The notes: generated by a model not told the origin, from the letters alone. Positions 18,043 through 27,637 are shown, counted from the stretch's first letter. The stretch: DNA of 64,000 bases from Bacteroidaceae bacterium (GCA_021768245.1 JAETNO010000009.1:1-64000); one strand, 5' to 3'. Translations and numbers: made by a program.

Positions 18043-20070
18043 GTGTCACTAACCAAATTCATTTTCCCCGCCATGGCAGCATTAGCCATCACCTCCTGTG
18101 CGTCGAAAGCCACCACAGAGGGAAACGACGGCGACTTTGACTATACCGTAGACCGCTTCGCCGATGTCGAAGTGCTACGCTACAAAGTGCCCGATTTCGA
18201 CAAACTTACACCCCAGCAGCGCATACTCGTCTACTATCTGACTGAAGCAGCCCTCACCGGCCGCGACATGATATGGGACCAGAACGGCAAATACAATCTC
18301 GCTATCCGCGACCTGATTGAAAACGTCTATCAGGCCTATGACGGCGACCGCGAGAGCGCCGATTTCAAAGGCCTTGAAACTTATCTGAAACAGATTGAGT
18401 TTGCCAACGGAATCCATCACCACTATTCGATGGATAAGTTCCAGCCGACGTTCTCACGCGAATTCCTTGCAGAGAATGTGGCCAAACTTCCCGCCGACCA
18501 ACAGCCCGGGAACATCGAGACCATCTATGAGGTAATCTTCAATCCCTCGGTGATGCCCAAACGCGTCAACCAGGCCGAAGGCCAGGACCTCATCGCAACA
18601 TCGGCCAACAATCTTTATGACGGAGTCAGCCAGGCTGAAGTGGAAAACTTCTACAATGCCCTAAAGGACACCACAGATGCCACTCCCGTATCATGGGGCC
18701 TCAATACAAGGCTTGTAAAAGAGGACGACAAGGTAATCGAGCAGACCTATAAAGCCGGAGGCCTCTATTCCGAATCAATCACCAAAATCGTCGACCTTCT
18801 CGGGAAGGCCGCCGGATATGCCGAAAACGATACCCAGCGCGATGTAATCAACAAACTTATAAAATACTACACTACAGGCGACCTAAAGGAGTTTGACAAC
18901 TATTCCATAGCATGGGTTGAGGATACCAAATCGAGAGTGGACTTCATCAACGGCTTTATAGAGAGCTATGGCGACCCACTCGGCATGACCGGAGCCTTCG
19001 AGTCAATCGTCAACTTCAAAAACGAGGATGCATCCCACCGCACCGAGGTGATTTCAGGCAATGCGGAATGGTTTGAGCAGAACTCACCGGTCGACCCGCG
19101 TTTCCGCAAGGACAAGGTGAAAGGTGTTAGCGCGAAGGTTATCACAGCCGCGATTCTTGCCGGCGACGCCTATCCCGCAACTCCAATCGGCATAAATCTT
19201 CCGAACGCCAACTGGATCCGTGCAGCCCACGGCTCCAAATCAGTGACTATTGAAAACATCACCCAGGCCTATGACGAGGCCTCACACGGCAACGGCTTCA
19301 ACGAGGAGTTTGTAATCGACAAGGAGACCTCAGACCTTCTTGACAAGTATCTCTTCATCACCGACAATCTCCACACAGACCTCCACGAATGTCTCGGCCA
19401 TGCTTCCGGCCGTCTGCTCCCGGGAGTGGACCCCGACGCGCTCAAAGCCCACGGCTCTACACTTGAGGAAACGCGTGCCGACCTCTTCGCCCTCTACTAC
19501 CTCGCCGACCCGAAGCTGCTCGAACTCGGACTGCTCGACAACCCTGAAGCATACAAGGCTGAATATTATAAGTTCATCCTCAACGGCCTCATGACCCAGC
19601 TCATGCGCATAGAGCCCGGAAAGGACGTGGAGGAAGCCCACATGCGCAACCGCCAGCTCATCTCGGCATGGGTTTATGAAAAAGGCAAAGCCGACAATGT
19701 GATTGAAATGGTGAAACGCGACGGCAAGACTTATATCAAGATTAATGACTACGAGAAACTTCGTGGACTCTTCGGAGAACTCCTCGCCGAGATACAGCGC
19801 ATAAAGAGCGAAGGTGACTATGAGGCCGGACGCGACCTCGTGGAGAAATATGCGGTTAAAGTCGACCCGGACCTCCACAAAGAAGTGCTCGACCGATATG
19901 CGAAACTCAACATCGCTCCCTATAAGGGCTTCGTCAATCCAGTCTATACCCCCGTCACCGACAAGAACGGCAATATCACAGACGTGACAATCAGCTATGA
20001 GGAGGATTATCTCCCACAGGTGCTCCGCTACTCCAAGCAGTACCGCACACTGCCCTCACTTACAAAATAA
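18043..20070 (+). CDS. Dipeptidyl peptidase III (M49) lipoprotein
   Basis: Zinc exopeptidase releasing dipeptides from the N-terminus of oligopeptides. The M49 motif HECLGH lies near residue 448 and the second zinc-ligand motif EETRAD near 476. A GTG start is supported by the signal peptide: from GTG the protein begins with a hydrophobic segment and lipobox ITSC, placing the lipidated cysteine at residue 19. The next ATG, at 18073, would remove most of it. The enzyme is therefore envelope-anchored, unlike cytosolic eukaryotic DPP III. It follows the methyltransferase after 28 bp and is closed by a terminator at 20096. Confidence 0.93.
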   Translation: MSLTKFIFPAMAALAITSCASKATTEGNDGDFDYTVDRFADVEVLRYKVPDFDKLTPQQRILVYYLTEAALTGRDMIWDQNGKYNLAIRDLIENVYQAYDGDRESADFKGLETYLKQIEFANGIHHHYSMDKFQPTFSREFLAENVAKLPADQQPGNIETIYEVIFNPSVMPKRVNQAEGQDLIATSANNLYDGVSQAEVENFYNALKDTTDATPVSWGLNTRLVKEDDKVIEQTYKAGGLYSESITKIVDLLGKAAGYAENDTQRDVINKLIKYYTTGDLKEFDNYSIAWVEDTKSRVDFINGFIESYGDPLGMTGAFESIVNFKNEDASHRTEVISGNAEWFEQNSPVDPRFRKDKVKGVSAKVITAAILAGDAYPATPIGINLPNANWIRAAHGSKSVTIENITQAYDEASHGNGFNEEFVIDKETSDLLDKYLFITDNLHTDLHECLGHASGRLLPGVDPDALKAHGSTLEETRADLFALYYLADPKLLELGLLDNPEAYKAEYYKFILNGLMTQLMRIEPGKDVEEAHMRNRQLISAWVYEKGKADNVIEMVKRDGKTYIKINDYEKLRGLFGELLAEIQRIKSEGDYEAGRDLVEKYAVKVDPDLHKEVLDRYAKLNIAPYKGFVNPVYTPVTDKNGNITDVTISYEEDYLPQVLRYSKQYRTLPSLTK

Positions 20071-20092
20071 GGGAAATAAAGACTTCATTATA

Positions 20093-20629
20093 TCAGGGGA
20101 TGCACGCTTCGTGCGTCCCCTTTTCAGTTATAGATGATTTCGAGGGAAGAAACACTCTGCGGAGTTTCTCTTTCAAAGAACGGCGCACTGAACGCCGGCG
20201 CTCCTGCTCCAGCTGTCTGCGCTGCCTGCGGTTCATCACTACTGTTCCCCGGGATTCAGCGGACGGATTGTCAGATGCAGCATCCCCGGCCTCGTCACTG
20301 TCGCTTAAAACAGCATCCTTCTCACGAAGGCTTTCCTTACGCAGACGCGCACGCTCACGTGCACGGGCCGAACGGGCTATCGCGCGGTCCATCTCCGGTC
20401 TCAGAAGTCCGAAAGACGAGGATGAAAGCTCGCCGGAAAACTCTCCTATCAACCCGGCTTTGCCATGAAGATAGAAATTGACGGCGACCATGACCTCCAT
20501 GCGGATTTCATTGTCACTTACAGACTCAAGGGCGGACTCTACACGCCCCATCATTTCAGTGTAGAATTTCTTGGATACAAGCAGTCTTTTACGGATAGCG
20601 GGAAACAGGGATTGTAAGGTAGTTTTCAT
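20093..20629 (-). CDS. Conserved-looking basic protein of unknown function
   Basis: Not recognised. The 178-residue protein has a structured-looking N-terminal part (about 1-90), an Arg-rich segment (MDRAIARSARARERARLRK), an acidic Ser/Asp stretch and a second very basic tail (NRRQRRQLEQERRRSVRR). No membrane segment or signal peptide is seen. Basic tails of this kind can bind nucleic acid, but that is only a guess. The start at 20629 is chosen over an in-frame ATG at 20653 because it gives a clean N-terminus and leaves a 60-base leader after the -7 element at 20690. Its last codons overlap the terminator of the opposing DPP III gene. Confidence 0.65.
   Translation of the reverse strand: MKTTLQSLFPAIRKRLLVSKKFYTEMMGRVESALESVSDNEIRMEVMVAVNFYLHGKAGLIGEFSGELSSSSFGLLRPEMDRAIARSARARERARLRKESLREKDAVLSDSDEAGDAASDNPSAESRGTVVMNRRQRRQLEQERRRSVRRSLKEKLRRVFLPSKSSITEKGTHEACIP
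20096..20124 (+). terminator. Terminator of the dxr-rseP-methyltransferase-DPP III operon
   Basis: A 10-bp stem (GGGGATGCAC with GTGCGTCCCC, one G-U pair, loop GCTTC) is followed by TTTT. It lies 26 bp after the DPP III stop and inside the last codons of the opposing gene. Confidence 0.75.
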
Positions 20630-20689
20630 GCGGTTTAAGTTAAAAAGTTTCACTTAAAGCGACTCATAAAAGTCACTTATTCACATCCG

Positions 20690-20697
20690 CAAAGTTA
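20690..20697 (-). promoter_or_regulatory. Promoter -7 element for the unknown basic protein gene
   Basis: On the minus strand the sequence reads TAACTTTG, a good TAnnTTTG match, about 60 bp upstream of the start codon at 20629. Confidence 0.55.
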
Positions 20698-20752
20698 CAA
20701 TCCAAAAACCGCCTCCGACTGCGATTATACAAAAGATATGGAAAAAAGTCCG

Positions 20753-22474
20753 CTATTCCTTCAGCGTGCGGTCGGAAGAGGGTTTCACCTGACGGTGGCG
20801 TATTTTCCAGACAACGGCATCATAGGGAGGAATCATGGTGCGGAAAGGCTTGTCACTGCGCAGTTGCTTCACATCCTGCTCGCGGGTGATAAGCTCTGTC
20901 GCCACCACCTCCCCTTCGGGAATATTCAGCAGATCAAAGGCATGGCGTGGAATATTGATAGCCAGGTCGCAGGAGTCAGAAGAGAAATTGACTGCAATCA
21001 CGAGAGTCTCGCCGTCGTTGCTCCTGATGAAGGCATACTGACGGTGTGGGTTGAGCGTTGGATTCTGATAGTTGACATACATTAGGTCGAAGAAACGCCC
21101 ATGGGCGATGGCACGCTCGCTGTTACAGAGCTTAAGGATAGTGCAGTATTTCGCACGGAGCCAGCGCTCACGCGGAGTCAGGAGGGAGCCGTCGGGGTTG
21201 CCGTTGTTGTACCAACGGCGCAGGGTGGCCACGCTCCAGTAGTCGAAAATCGTGGTTCTGCCGTCGTAGCCACTGAATCCTTCCGTATCGGTAGCCTGCT
21301 CCCCGAGCTCCTGACCTGCATAAATCATCATCGGACCGGTGGAAATCATCGAGCTGACCACGAGCGACGGTATCACTTTTGCAGGGTCGCCGGCATAGAA
21401 TTTCGAACCGAAACGCTGCTCGTCGTGATTCTCGAGGAAGTTAAGCATGTGCGACGATATCCCGTCGACAGTCTGCCAGCAATTGGTGATGATTGCCGCC
21501 GAATAGTTGGAACACTGGATGCCACGGAGCGTATCGTAGAGGTTTACCTTGTCATAGAGATAGTCGAAGCCACCCTTGCTTATAAAGTCGCGGTAAAGGT
21601 TGACGTCATAAAGTTCGGCTATGAATTTCACCCTCGGATAGCGGTCCTTCACATTAGGGATGGCCCACTGCCAGAATTCGAGCGGAACCATGTGGACCAT
21701 GTCGCAGCGGAAGGCATCGACACCCTTCGAGGCCCAGAAGCGGAGAATATGGAGCATCTTCATCCATGTGTCGGGAATCGGGTCGAAGTGTGTGCTCCAG
21801 TTGCCCGGGTCACGGCCATAATTTAGCTTCACGGTGTCATACCAGTTGTTGACACCCGGGAAAGCAGAGAAACAGTCGTCGCCGGTTGCCTTGGCGGGAA
21901 ATTCGATATAAGCCTTCTTTCCGCTCCCCATATCTACGGAAGGTGCGAAAAGCTGACGCGTGATATAGTAATAGTTGTTGTCTGGGCTGAAAAACATCTC
22001 GGGATTGTCGTCCTCGCCGAGGTCTCGGATGCCAGCAGGCTTCACATCGCTATAGTAGCAGCGCGCGGTGTGGTTAGGCACGAAATCGATTATCACGTCA
22101 AGGCCGGCATCGTGTGTGCGCGCCACGAGAGCCTCGAATTCTGCCATTCGGTTATCCACATCTACCGCCAGGTCGGGGTCTATGTCATAGTAATCCTTGA
22201 TGGCATAGGGAGAGCCCGCCTCACCTTTCACCACGTGGGGATTGTCGGGACGTATGCCATGGGCACTGTAGTCGGTCTTGGTGGCATGCTCAAGCACTCC
22301 GGTATACCATATGTGGGTCGCACCGAGCTCCTTTATGCCCGAAAGCACTTTGTCGCTTATATCGTTCATCTTGCCCGAACCGTTCTGGAGATATGTGCCG
22401 TTCGGGATACAGTGATTGTTGGTGTTGGTGAAAAGACGTGGTAAAAGCTGATAAATTATCGGTTTTCTATCCAT
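20753..22474 (-). CDS. GH13 alpha-amylase-family glycoside hydrolase
   Basis: Predicted enzyme acting on alpha-glucans or related alpha-glucosides. The four GH13 regions are visible: VIIDFVPNHTA (region I), VDAFRCDMVHMVP with the nucleophile Asp (region II), FIAELYD with the acid/base Glu (region III) and NFLENHDEQR (region IV). A C-terminal beta domain follows (AFIRSNDGETLVIAVNFS). There is no signal peptide, so it is likely cytoplasmic, unlike SusG-type surface amylases. Length 573 residues. It lies 65 bp downstream of a patatin gene and is probably co-transcribed with it. Exact substrate is not determinable here. Confidence 0.93.
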   Translation of the reverse strand: MDRKPIIYQLLPRLFTNTNNHCIPNGTYLQNGSGKMNDISDKVLSGIKELGATHIWYTGVLEHATKTDYSAHGIRPDNPHVVKGEAGSPYAIKDYYDIDPDLAVDVDNRMAEFEALVARTHDAGLDVIIDFVPNHTARCYYSDVKPAGIRDLGEDDNPEMFFSPDNNYYYITRQLFAPSVDMGSGKKAYIEFPAKATGDDCFSAFPGVNNWYDTVKLNYGRDPGNWSTHFDPIPDTWMKMLHILRFWASKGVDAFRCDMVHMVPLEFWQWAIPNVKDRYPRVKFIAELYDVNLYRDFISKGGFDYLYDKVNLYDTLRGIQCSNYSAAIITNCWQTVDGISSHMLNFLENHDEQRFGSKFYAGDPAKVIPSLVVSSMISTGPMMIYAGQELGEQATDTEGFSGYDGRTTIFDYWSVATLRRWYNNGNPDGSLLTPRERWLRAKYCTILKLCNSERAIAHGRFFDLMYVNYQNPTLNPHRQYAFIRSNDGETLVIAVNFSSDSCDLAINIPRHAFDLLNIPEGEVVATELITREQDVKQLRSDKPFRTMIPPYDAVVWKIRHRQVKPSSDRTLKE

Positions 22475-22539
22475 ATTCCTGCTGAGTTTTTGCTACGTTT
22501 GTGTGTGGTTCGGTATTATTTCAAGTTAAACGGTTTTTA

Positions 22540-23349
22540 TTATAGGCCTGAGCGTGAGCCAAGATGTTTGAAACCCTCATTGAGCATTGCGGAGAGGGTA
22601 TTGTCATAGCCTGAGCGGAACACCCTGCGGATTTCCTTGAGGTTAAAGACCTTGTAGGACGCTATATCGTCGATACTGATAGCGAGGTCACAGAGCTGCA
22701 TCTGGGACTGCGAATTGTTTTTCACAAGCAGGTCATAGGTGCGGTGGGCAATGTCCATCAACGATTTCGGCTTCCCGCGACGCGGCATAGGGCTGCAGTT
22801 TATCCCGATGAGATACTTGCATTTGTCTCTCAAAGCCCATGCCGGAAGATTGGCGAGGACTCCGCCATCGACATAGGTGATGCCGTTGATTCTGACAGGC
22901 TTGAAGATAATCGGGATACTGCACGAAGCCGCTACACAGTCGAAAAGCGGCCCTTCGGTGAAGTCTACCGGCTTGTTGTTGTCAAGGTCGGTGGCACATA
23001 TGACCGCCGGTCTCGGCAAATCCTCAATCCGCTCAAAAGGGATATGCTTTTTGAGGAATTTCTTGAAGCCGTCCATCGAGAAGAAACCGTCGCGTGGCAC
23101 TCCGAGTTCGGCGAAATCACCGAACTTAGCGTCGGCAAACACCTTGACGATTTCCTCCGGGGCCATTCCCGAGGCATACATCGCCGTGACCACCGAACCG
23201 GCGCTCACGCCCGCGATTATGTCAGGCTTCAGCCCCACCTCTTCAAGGGCCTGGAGGGCACCCGCATGCGCAAAACCGCGAGCCCCTCCTCCACTGAGGA
23301 CGAGCCCGAGCTTATAAGGCTTACGGCTGAATTTTAGCACATCGAGCAT
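22540..23349 (-). CDS. Patatin-like phospholipase (RssA type)
   Basis: Predicted serine lipid acyl-hydrolase with a Ser-Asp dyad. The oxyanion motif GGGARGFAH starts near residue 20, the nucleophile is Ser49 in GVSAG, and the catalytic Asp lies in YVDGGVLANLP. At 269 residues it is a short cytoplasmic patatin without a barrel domain. The ATG at 23349 is chosen over an upstream in-frame start at 23430, because a -7 element at 23385-23392 sits between them. GH13 follows after 65 bp. Substrate unknown. Confidence 0.9.
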   Translation of the reverse strand: MLDVLKFSRKPYKLGLVLSGGGARGFAHAGALQALEEVGLKPDIIAGVSAGSVVTAMYASGMAPEEIVKVFADAKFGDFAELGVPRDGFFSMDGFKKFLKKHIPFERIEDLPRPAVICATDLDNNKPVDFTEGPLFDCVAASCSIPIIFKPVRINGITYVDGGVLANLPAWALRDKCKYLIGINCSPMPRRGKPKSLMDIAHRTYDLLVKNNSQSQMQLCDLAISIDDIASYKVFNLKEIRRVFRSGYDNTLSAMLNEGFKHLGSRSGL

Positions 23350-23384
23350 AAACTTCTCCACTCGGGATTTTCCCAAATGAAACA

Positions 23385-23392
23385 CAAAGGTA
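23385..23392 (-). promoter_or_regulatory. Promoter -7 element for the patatin-GH13 pair
   Basis: The minus strand reads TACCTTTG, matching TAnnTTTG, 36 bp upstream of the chosen patatin start codon. Confidence 0.6.
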
Positions 23393-23576
23393 CATAAAAT
23401 CCCGTGATTTCCGCACCAATAACAATTCAAATAATTTATATACGCAGATAAATACCCGTAAAAGCTGAATGGATAGACCTTTATCTTTTCGCAACATCCA
23501 CGGAATGTAGTAGATGCCCAATCTATAAACTTACATGTTGGCGCATGATTGGATTGTTTTTAATTTAGCTCCATAA

Positions 23577-24851
23577 TTAATTTTTCAAACACCCAATAGG
23601 CACAACATAGACTCCATCTGTTCGTTTGTAGGCAAAATCTCCAACACCTGTCAGCACCATACAAAAAGCAGGGACCTTCATTTTGGATGTATCTATAATA
23701 TTTGAGAGTGCTATTAATGTTTTTGCGCCATCCTCAATCAACTTCTCTCCACCCAATTTTATTTCAATCAGGCCATACGAGCCATTACGCAAATGTATCA
23801 CAGCATCACATTCCAAACCGTTCTTGTCTCTATAATGATAAACAGAACCATCTAAGGCTTCAGCATAGACCCTAAGATCTCGAATACACATTGTTTCAAA
23901 GAACAATCCAAATGTATTTAAATCGTTAATCAAATCATTAGGGCCTAAGCCAAGAGCTGCCACTCCGACTGAGGGGTCAACATAATATCTTGTATCCGAT
24001 GTACGAACAGCAGTTTTACTCCTCAAGTTGGGATTCCATGCCGGCATATCCTCAATTACAAATATTTTCCGCAAAGCAGTAAGATATGCATTTATTGTTT
24101 CGTCACTAACATCCTCTGGTTCATTTGTTGATATGTCAGCAAGAATCGTAGCGATACTTGCCTGAGAGCCTTGGTGCCTGGCATATGAACGCATAATTCT
24201 TTTTGCTCGCTCTGCATTACGTTTTACATTATCAACTCGTGATATATCGCTATTCGTAATAGCTTTATAATATTCTGTCGCCTGCAATAAGGCTGCCTTT
24301 TCTGTTTTCTTTTGTAAAGCTTTCGGCCATCCTCCACGGCAAACAACAAATGCCAGCATAGGCAAGGTAAGTTTATTCAAAGCTCCTATCTTATCTGGCG
24401 CAAGAAACAAATCCGATAAACTTATCTCCCCCGTAGAGTCCCCGGACTCCCACAAACTCATAGGACGCATGGTAAGCCACCCGTATCTTCCAGTACCTGT
24501 ATGATGAATATCTTTGGCATCAGCAGGCACCGCAGAACCCGTAAGCATAAATTGTCCATCCTCGTCTCTATGGTCTACCTCAAATCGGATGGCATCCCAA
24601 AATTGAGGCACTTCCTGCCATTCATCAATCAAACGTGGCGTTTCTCCCTCAAGCAAAAAGCTAATATTTGTTTGCGCCATCTGTTTGTATTGCTGTTGTT
24701 TAGTAGGGTCATCCATATAAATAACACTTTTAGCCTGTTGCTCTGCTGTAGTTGTTTTGCCACAAGCCTTAGGCCCTTCTATCACGACTGCTCCCATTGC
24801 CTCTAATTTATCACGTAGCAGTTGGTCTGCTATTCGGCTCTTATATTCCAT
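23577..24851 (-). CDS. AAA-type ATPase with DUF4143 C-terminal domain
   Basis: Member of the archaeal-type ATPase/DUF4143 family, common in Bacteroidetes and often present as accessory genes of unknown role. The Walker A motif GPKACGKTT lies at residues 26-34 and a Walker B-like segment is seen at TPRLIDEWQ. The C-terminal part has LECDAVIHLRNGSYGLIEIKLGG, resembling a PD-(D/E)xK nuclease fold (Asp, then Glu-x-Lys). At 424 residues it is full length. Its region is clearly more AT-rich than the flanking genes, suggesting horizontal acquisition. It has its own promoter. Confidence 0.9.
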   Translation of the reverse strand: MEYKSRIADQLLRDKLEAMGAVVIEGPKACGKTTTAEQQAKSVIYMDDPTKQQQYKQMAQTNISFLLEGETPRLIDEWQEVPQFWDAIRFEVDHRDEDGQFMLTGSAVPADAKDIHHTGTGRYGWLTMRPMSLWESGDSTGEISLSDLFLAPDKIGALNKLTLPMLAFVVCRGGWPKALQKKTEKAALLQATEYYKAITNSDISRVDNVKRNAERAKRIMRSYARHQGSQASIATILADISTNEPEDVSDETINAYLTALRKIFVIEDMPAWNPNLRSKTAVRTSDTRYYVDPSVGVAALGLGPNDLINDLNTFGLFFETMCIRDLRVYAEALDGSVYHYRDKNGLECDAVIHLRNGSYGLIEIKLGGEKLIEDGAKTLIALSNIIDTSKMKVPAFCMVLTGVGDFAYKRTDGVYVVPIGCLKN

Positions 24852-24868
24852 ATAATTGTATTTTGATA

Positions 24869-24897
24869 CAAATATAATACATTTCTTTGTATTTCAA
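24869..24897 (-). promoter_or_regulatory. Promoter for the DUF4143 ATPase
   Basis: The minus strand has TATATTTG at 24869-24876 and TTG at 24895-24897, 18 bp apart. The start codon is 18 bp downstream of the -7 element, so the leader is extremely short. Confidence 0.55.
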
Positions 24898-24994
24898 TTC
24901 ATTTCTGATGGCGACTTGGAAAAATGGCGAAATTATACTTGGAAATTTGGCGTTTCAATGAAAGGGAAACATATTCAATTCGTTGTCTGATTTT

Positions 24995-25212
24995 TCAGCC
25001 ATGAGAATTTTCTTCATACAATTTCGAAATCATAGCTTCCACAGCTCCTTTGTAGTAGTTACCACCCAAAGCCGAAATATTCGATTTTAGATAGTATCAT
25101 ATCGAATCCAATCTATCCCAATTGCATTGAACTTTCTTTGAAGATTTTGACGATTTAGCTATTATGATTTTAAGGCAGCTACGGCTTCTTCTATTTGTCG
25201 TTTGCGATTCAT
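24995..25212 (-). pseudogene. Possible decayed gene remnant
   Basis: Between two AT-rich genes the minus strand holds pieces of protein-like sequence split by stops and a frame change. MNRKRQIEEAVAALKS starts at 25212 and ends in two stops. Read through, the frame continues with FNAIGIDWIRYDTI. A second frame then gives SALGGNYYKGAVEAMISKLY and ends at 24995. The residue composition looks coding, but the frame is broken, so this is best read as one degraded small gene. The family is not recognised. The rest of the gap (24898-24994 and 25213-25358) shows nothing identifiable. Confidence 0.35.
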
Positions 25213-25358
25213 TTGATATCAAATTTATTCCCCAGACATCTGTCTTTCCCGTTTGGCTACGTTGATTACACAACACATAAATTGTTCTATAAGATAGACA
25301 ATCAACCTGTTAAATATCATTGAGGACTATTCGTTGATTAACTCCAAAATATTTAATT

Positions 25359-27584
25359 TCAAGATAAGGCTTGAATATCTGACAACTCAATCGTTTGGAG
25401 TTTTCTTTTCGTCAAATCCAGATTTTCAGAAAGTCTCGTGGCTTGATGTTCTATAACCTTTTCGAATAAGTTACGTATAAAACGAGCGTTGCCAAAGTTT
25501 TTATCCTTGTTGGTGATAACCCTTTCAATTTTCTCTTTTAGAATTGCTTTAGCCTCATCGGTAATGAGGAAATCCCCTTTTTTGGCATTCAACATGAAGA
25601 TGTTAAAGAGGTCGTCGGAAGTGTAATCCTCAAAATTGATATAACGGTTGAAGCGAGATTGCAAGCCTGGATTTGAGTCAATAAATGTTTTCATTTCGTT
25701 GCCATATCCAGCTAGAACGACAACAAGACGATTGCGGTCATCTTCCATGCGTTTGAGTAGTGTTGCAATTGCTTCGTGTCCAAAGTCATTAGAGTAACCG
25801 GGAACAAGAGAATATGCTTCATCAATAAAAAGTACACCATCTAATGCAGAATCAATAACCTTGTTGGTTTTGACGGCGGTCTGACCTATATACTCAGCGA
25901 CAAGGCCAGCGCGGTCGGTTTCAACGAGATGCCCTTTTTCAAGGACTCCGAGTTCTCGGTATATATCCGCAATAATTCGAGCAACAGTTGTCTTACCCGT
26001 ACCAGGGTTGCCAATGAATACGCAATGGTATGAGATAGGAGAAGTTTTCAACCCATTTTTAAGACGGACTTGCTGAATTTTAATAAAGTTAGATAGTTTC
26101 TTTACTTCCTCTTTCACTGATTCAAGCCCAATTAACTCATCAAGAGTTTCGGAAGAATATCTTGATGTTTTAACTTTAGCGGGTTGAGTCTTAGTCGTGA
26201 TGGCCTTTTCTTCAAAAGCTGCATTATCTTTTCTCCAATCAAATTTTCCAGGAGCGTATTCCGTCCATACCCACGGCTTGGAATGATGTTTCTCGCCAAC
26301 AACATGCTTGCTTTTCATTCCTTTCGACACAGCAGAAAATTCTTCAATGTCTCGGTCAAAAACCAAAGTCATGTATGTTGTTGAATTTAAGTCATCTTTA
26401 AGAAGTAGAGATGCGTTATTGAGTAAGGAAACAATATTACTCGCTTTAGAATAAGATATGGAGAATTGCCGCTGAATTGTGGAGACAGCTACATTATCGT
26501 AATCTTTTAAAAATTTTAGAATTTCAACAATATGCGGCACCTTTTTGAGCTCATTTCGCGCTGCAAGTTCTTTTTTCTCAGCATCTTCTATTTGCACTTG
26601 TGTCTGCATCAATGTACTGCGGCTTGTTGGAAGTTGGTGAGTCTCATTTGCTAATACAGTTGCTGTGTTTACTATTGTTTTCAAAGAAAGCAACGATGTT
26701 TGCAGATTCATGGAAACAATACGATTGCTAACCACAAAACTTTCCTTTAATGGTTTCAAATGTATTAATGAAAATCCAAATATTGGATAAGCCGGGTTAT
26801 AGCTATAACGTAAATCTGGAGACCCATCTTTTTTTGTATATTGATAGCAAGAGCCTACGCGAATCGAGTCTTTTGGCTGAGGCTCATTTTTCATATACCA
26901 ACTTTCTTTCATCTCGGTCACGCTAATTTGTAAATCAGAAATAGATAGTATTTCTACATTAACAATGCCTTTTTGCAAAATTATGAACGATGGGTATATA
27001 AATAAGGTATCAGAGCTGGATGCTTGAAAAGATGGAATTTCAATGCCTCCCACACAGACAGCACCAAAAGAAAGATGCGGAAAGACATATGGCTTTCCGT
27101 CTCGCGAGCTGAAATCTGATTGTTTTACTTTTTTAACGGTATCCGAAAAACTTTTGAACGTAGAGATTACATTTTCGGAATAATCGTTTGATAAATCTAA
27201 AATTATAAGTGGATGAGAAAACTTAAGCGTTTCTAATTTTTCTAAAGTTAAGTCAATGACAGCTTTAACGTATGAAGTTTTTGCATCAGGTCGTTCCATC
27301 ATACATGAAAGCCAAGAGTTATAGAAATCCTCCATAACTTTCCGATAATGATTATCTGAAAGATTGCTCAAAAGTTTCTTTTTGAAAGAATCTCCGGTCT
27401 CATCCATGAGATTTCCTATTTTTTTATTTTCTGAAACAACTAAGCCTTCTAATTTTTCTTCTTGAGCGTATAAAGCCTCAAGAATCAAACGCTTTCGGCG
27501 TGGAGATTGTATCAATTGAATGTAGGCATACAATAAAATACAAAAAAGAACACCACCGACAACTATATAAAGTAAAATGTTCAT
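25359..27584 (-). CDS. Membrane-anchored AAA ATPase, FtsK-gamma-like wHTH plus CbxX/CfqX motor
   Basis: A 741-residue protein with three recognisable parts. Residues 4-25 form a single N-terminal membrane helix followed by basic residues, so the bulk should be cytoplasmic. A central region (about 30-340) is unassigned. Around 355-395 (VSTIQRQFSISYSKASNIVS) it resembles the winged-helix gamma domain of FtsK/SpoIIIE. The C-terminal third is a CbxX/CfqX/SpoVK-type AAA module: Walker A GNPGTGKTT near 524, Walker B GVLFIDEAYS near 582, and the sensor/arginine-finger region LQSRFNRYINFEDY. CbxX motors remodel substrates, for example Rubisco activase and EccA. Neither target nor system is known here. 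The gene sits in an AT-rich island. Confidence 0.85.
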   Translation of the reverse strand: MNILLYIVVGGVLFCILLYAYIQLIQSPRRKRLILEALYAQEEKLEGLVVSENKKIGNLMDETGDSFKKKLLSNLSDNHYRKVMEDFYNSWLSCMMERPDAKTSYVKAVIDLTLEKLETLKFSHPLIILDLSNDYSENVISTFKSFSDTVKKVKQSDFSSRDGKPYVFPHLSFGAVCVGGIEIPSFQASSSDTLFIYPSFIILQKGIVNVEILSISDLQISVTEMKESWYMKNEPQPKDSIRVGSCYQYTKKDGSPDLRYSYNPAYPIFGFSLIHLKPLKESFVVSNRIVSMNLQTSLLSLKTIVNTATVLANETHQLPTSRSTLMQTQVQIEDAEKKELAARNELKKVPHIVEILKFLKDYDNVAVSTIQRQFSISYSKASNIVSLLNNASLLLKDDLNSTTYMTLVFDRDIEEFSAVSKGMKSKHVVGEKHHSKPWVWTEYAPGKFDWRKDNAAFEEKAITTKTQPAKVKTSRYSSETLDELIGLESVKEEVKKLSNFIKIQQVRLKNGLKTSPISYHCVFIGNPGTGKTTVARIIADIYRELGVLEKGHLVETDRAGLVAEYIGQTAVKTNKVIDSALDGVLFIDEAYSLVPGYSNDFGHEAIATLLKRMEDDRNRLVVVLAGYGNEMKTFIDSNPGLQSRFNRYINFEDYTSDDLFNIFMLNAKKGDFLITDEAKAILKEKIERVITNKDKNFGNARFIRNLFEKVIEHQATRLSENLDLTKRKLQTIELSDIQALS

Positions 27585-27637
27585 TCCTTTGGAAAAATTA
27601 TTTAAAAAGGTTGAGTTTAAATTATATCAATAGATTA

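Noticed and set aside
24852..25358. Intact gene or insertion sequence in the AT-rich gap
   Set aside because: Only broken short frames are present; no transposase motifs and no terminal inverted repeats.
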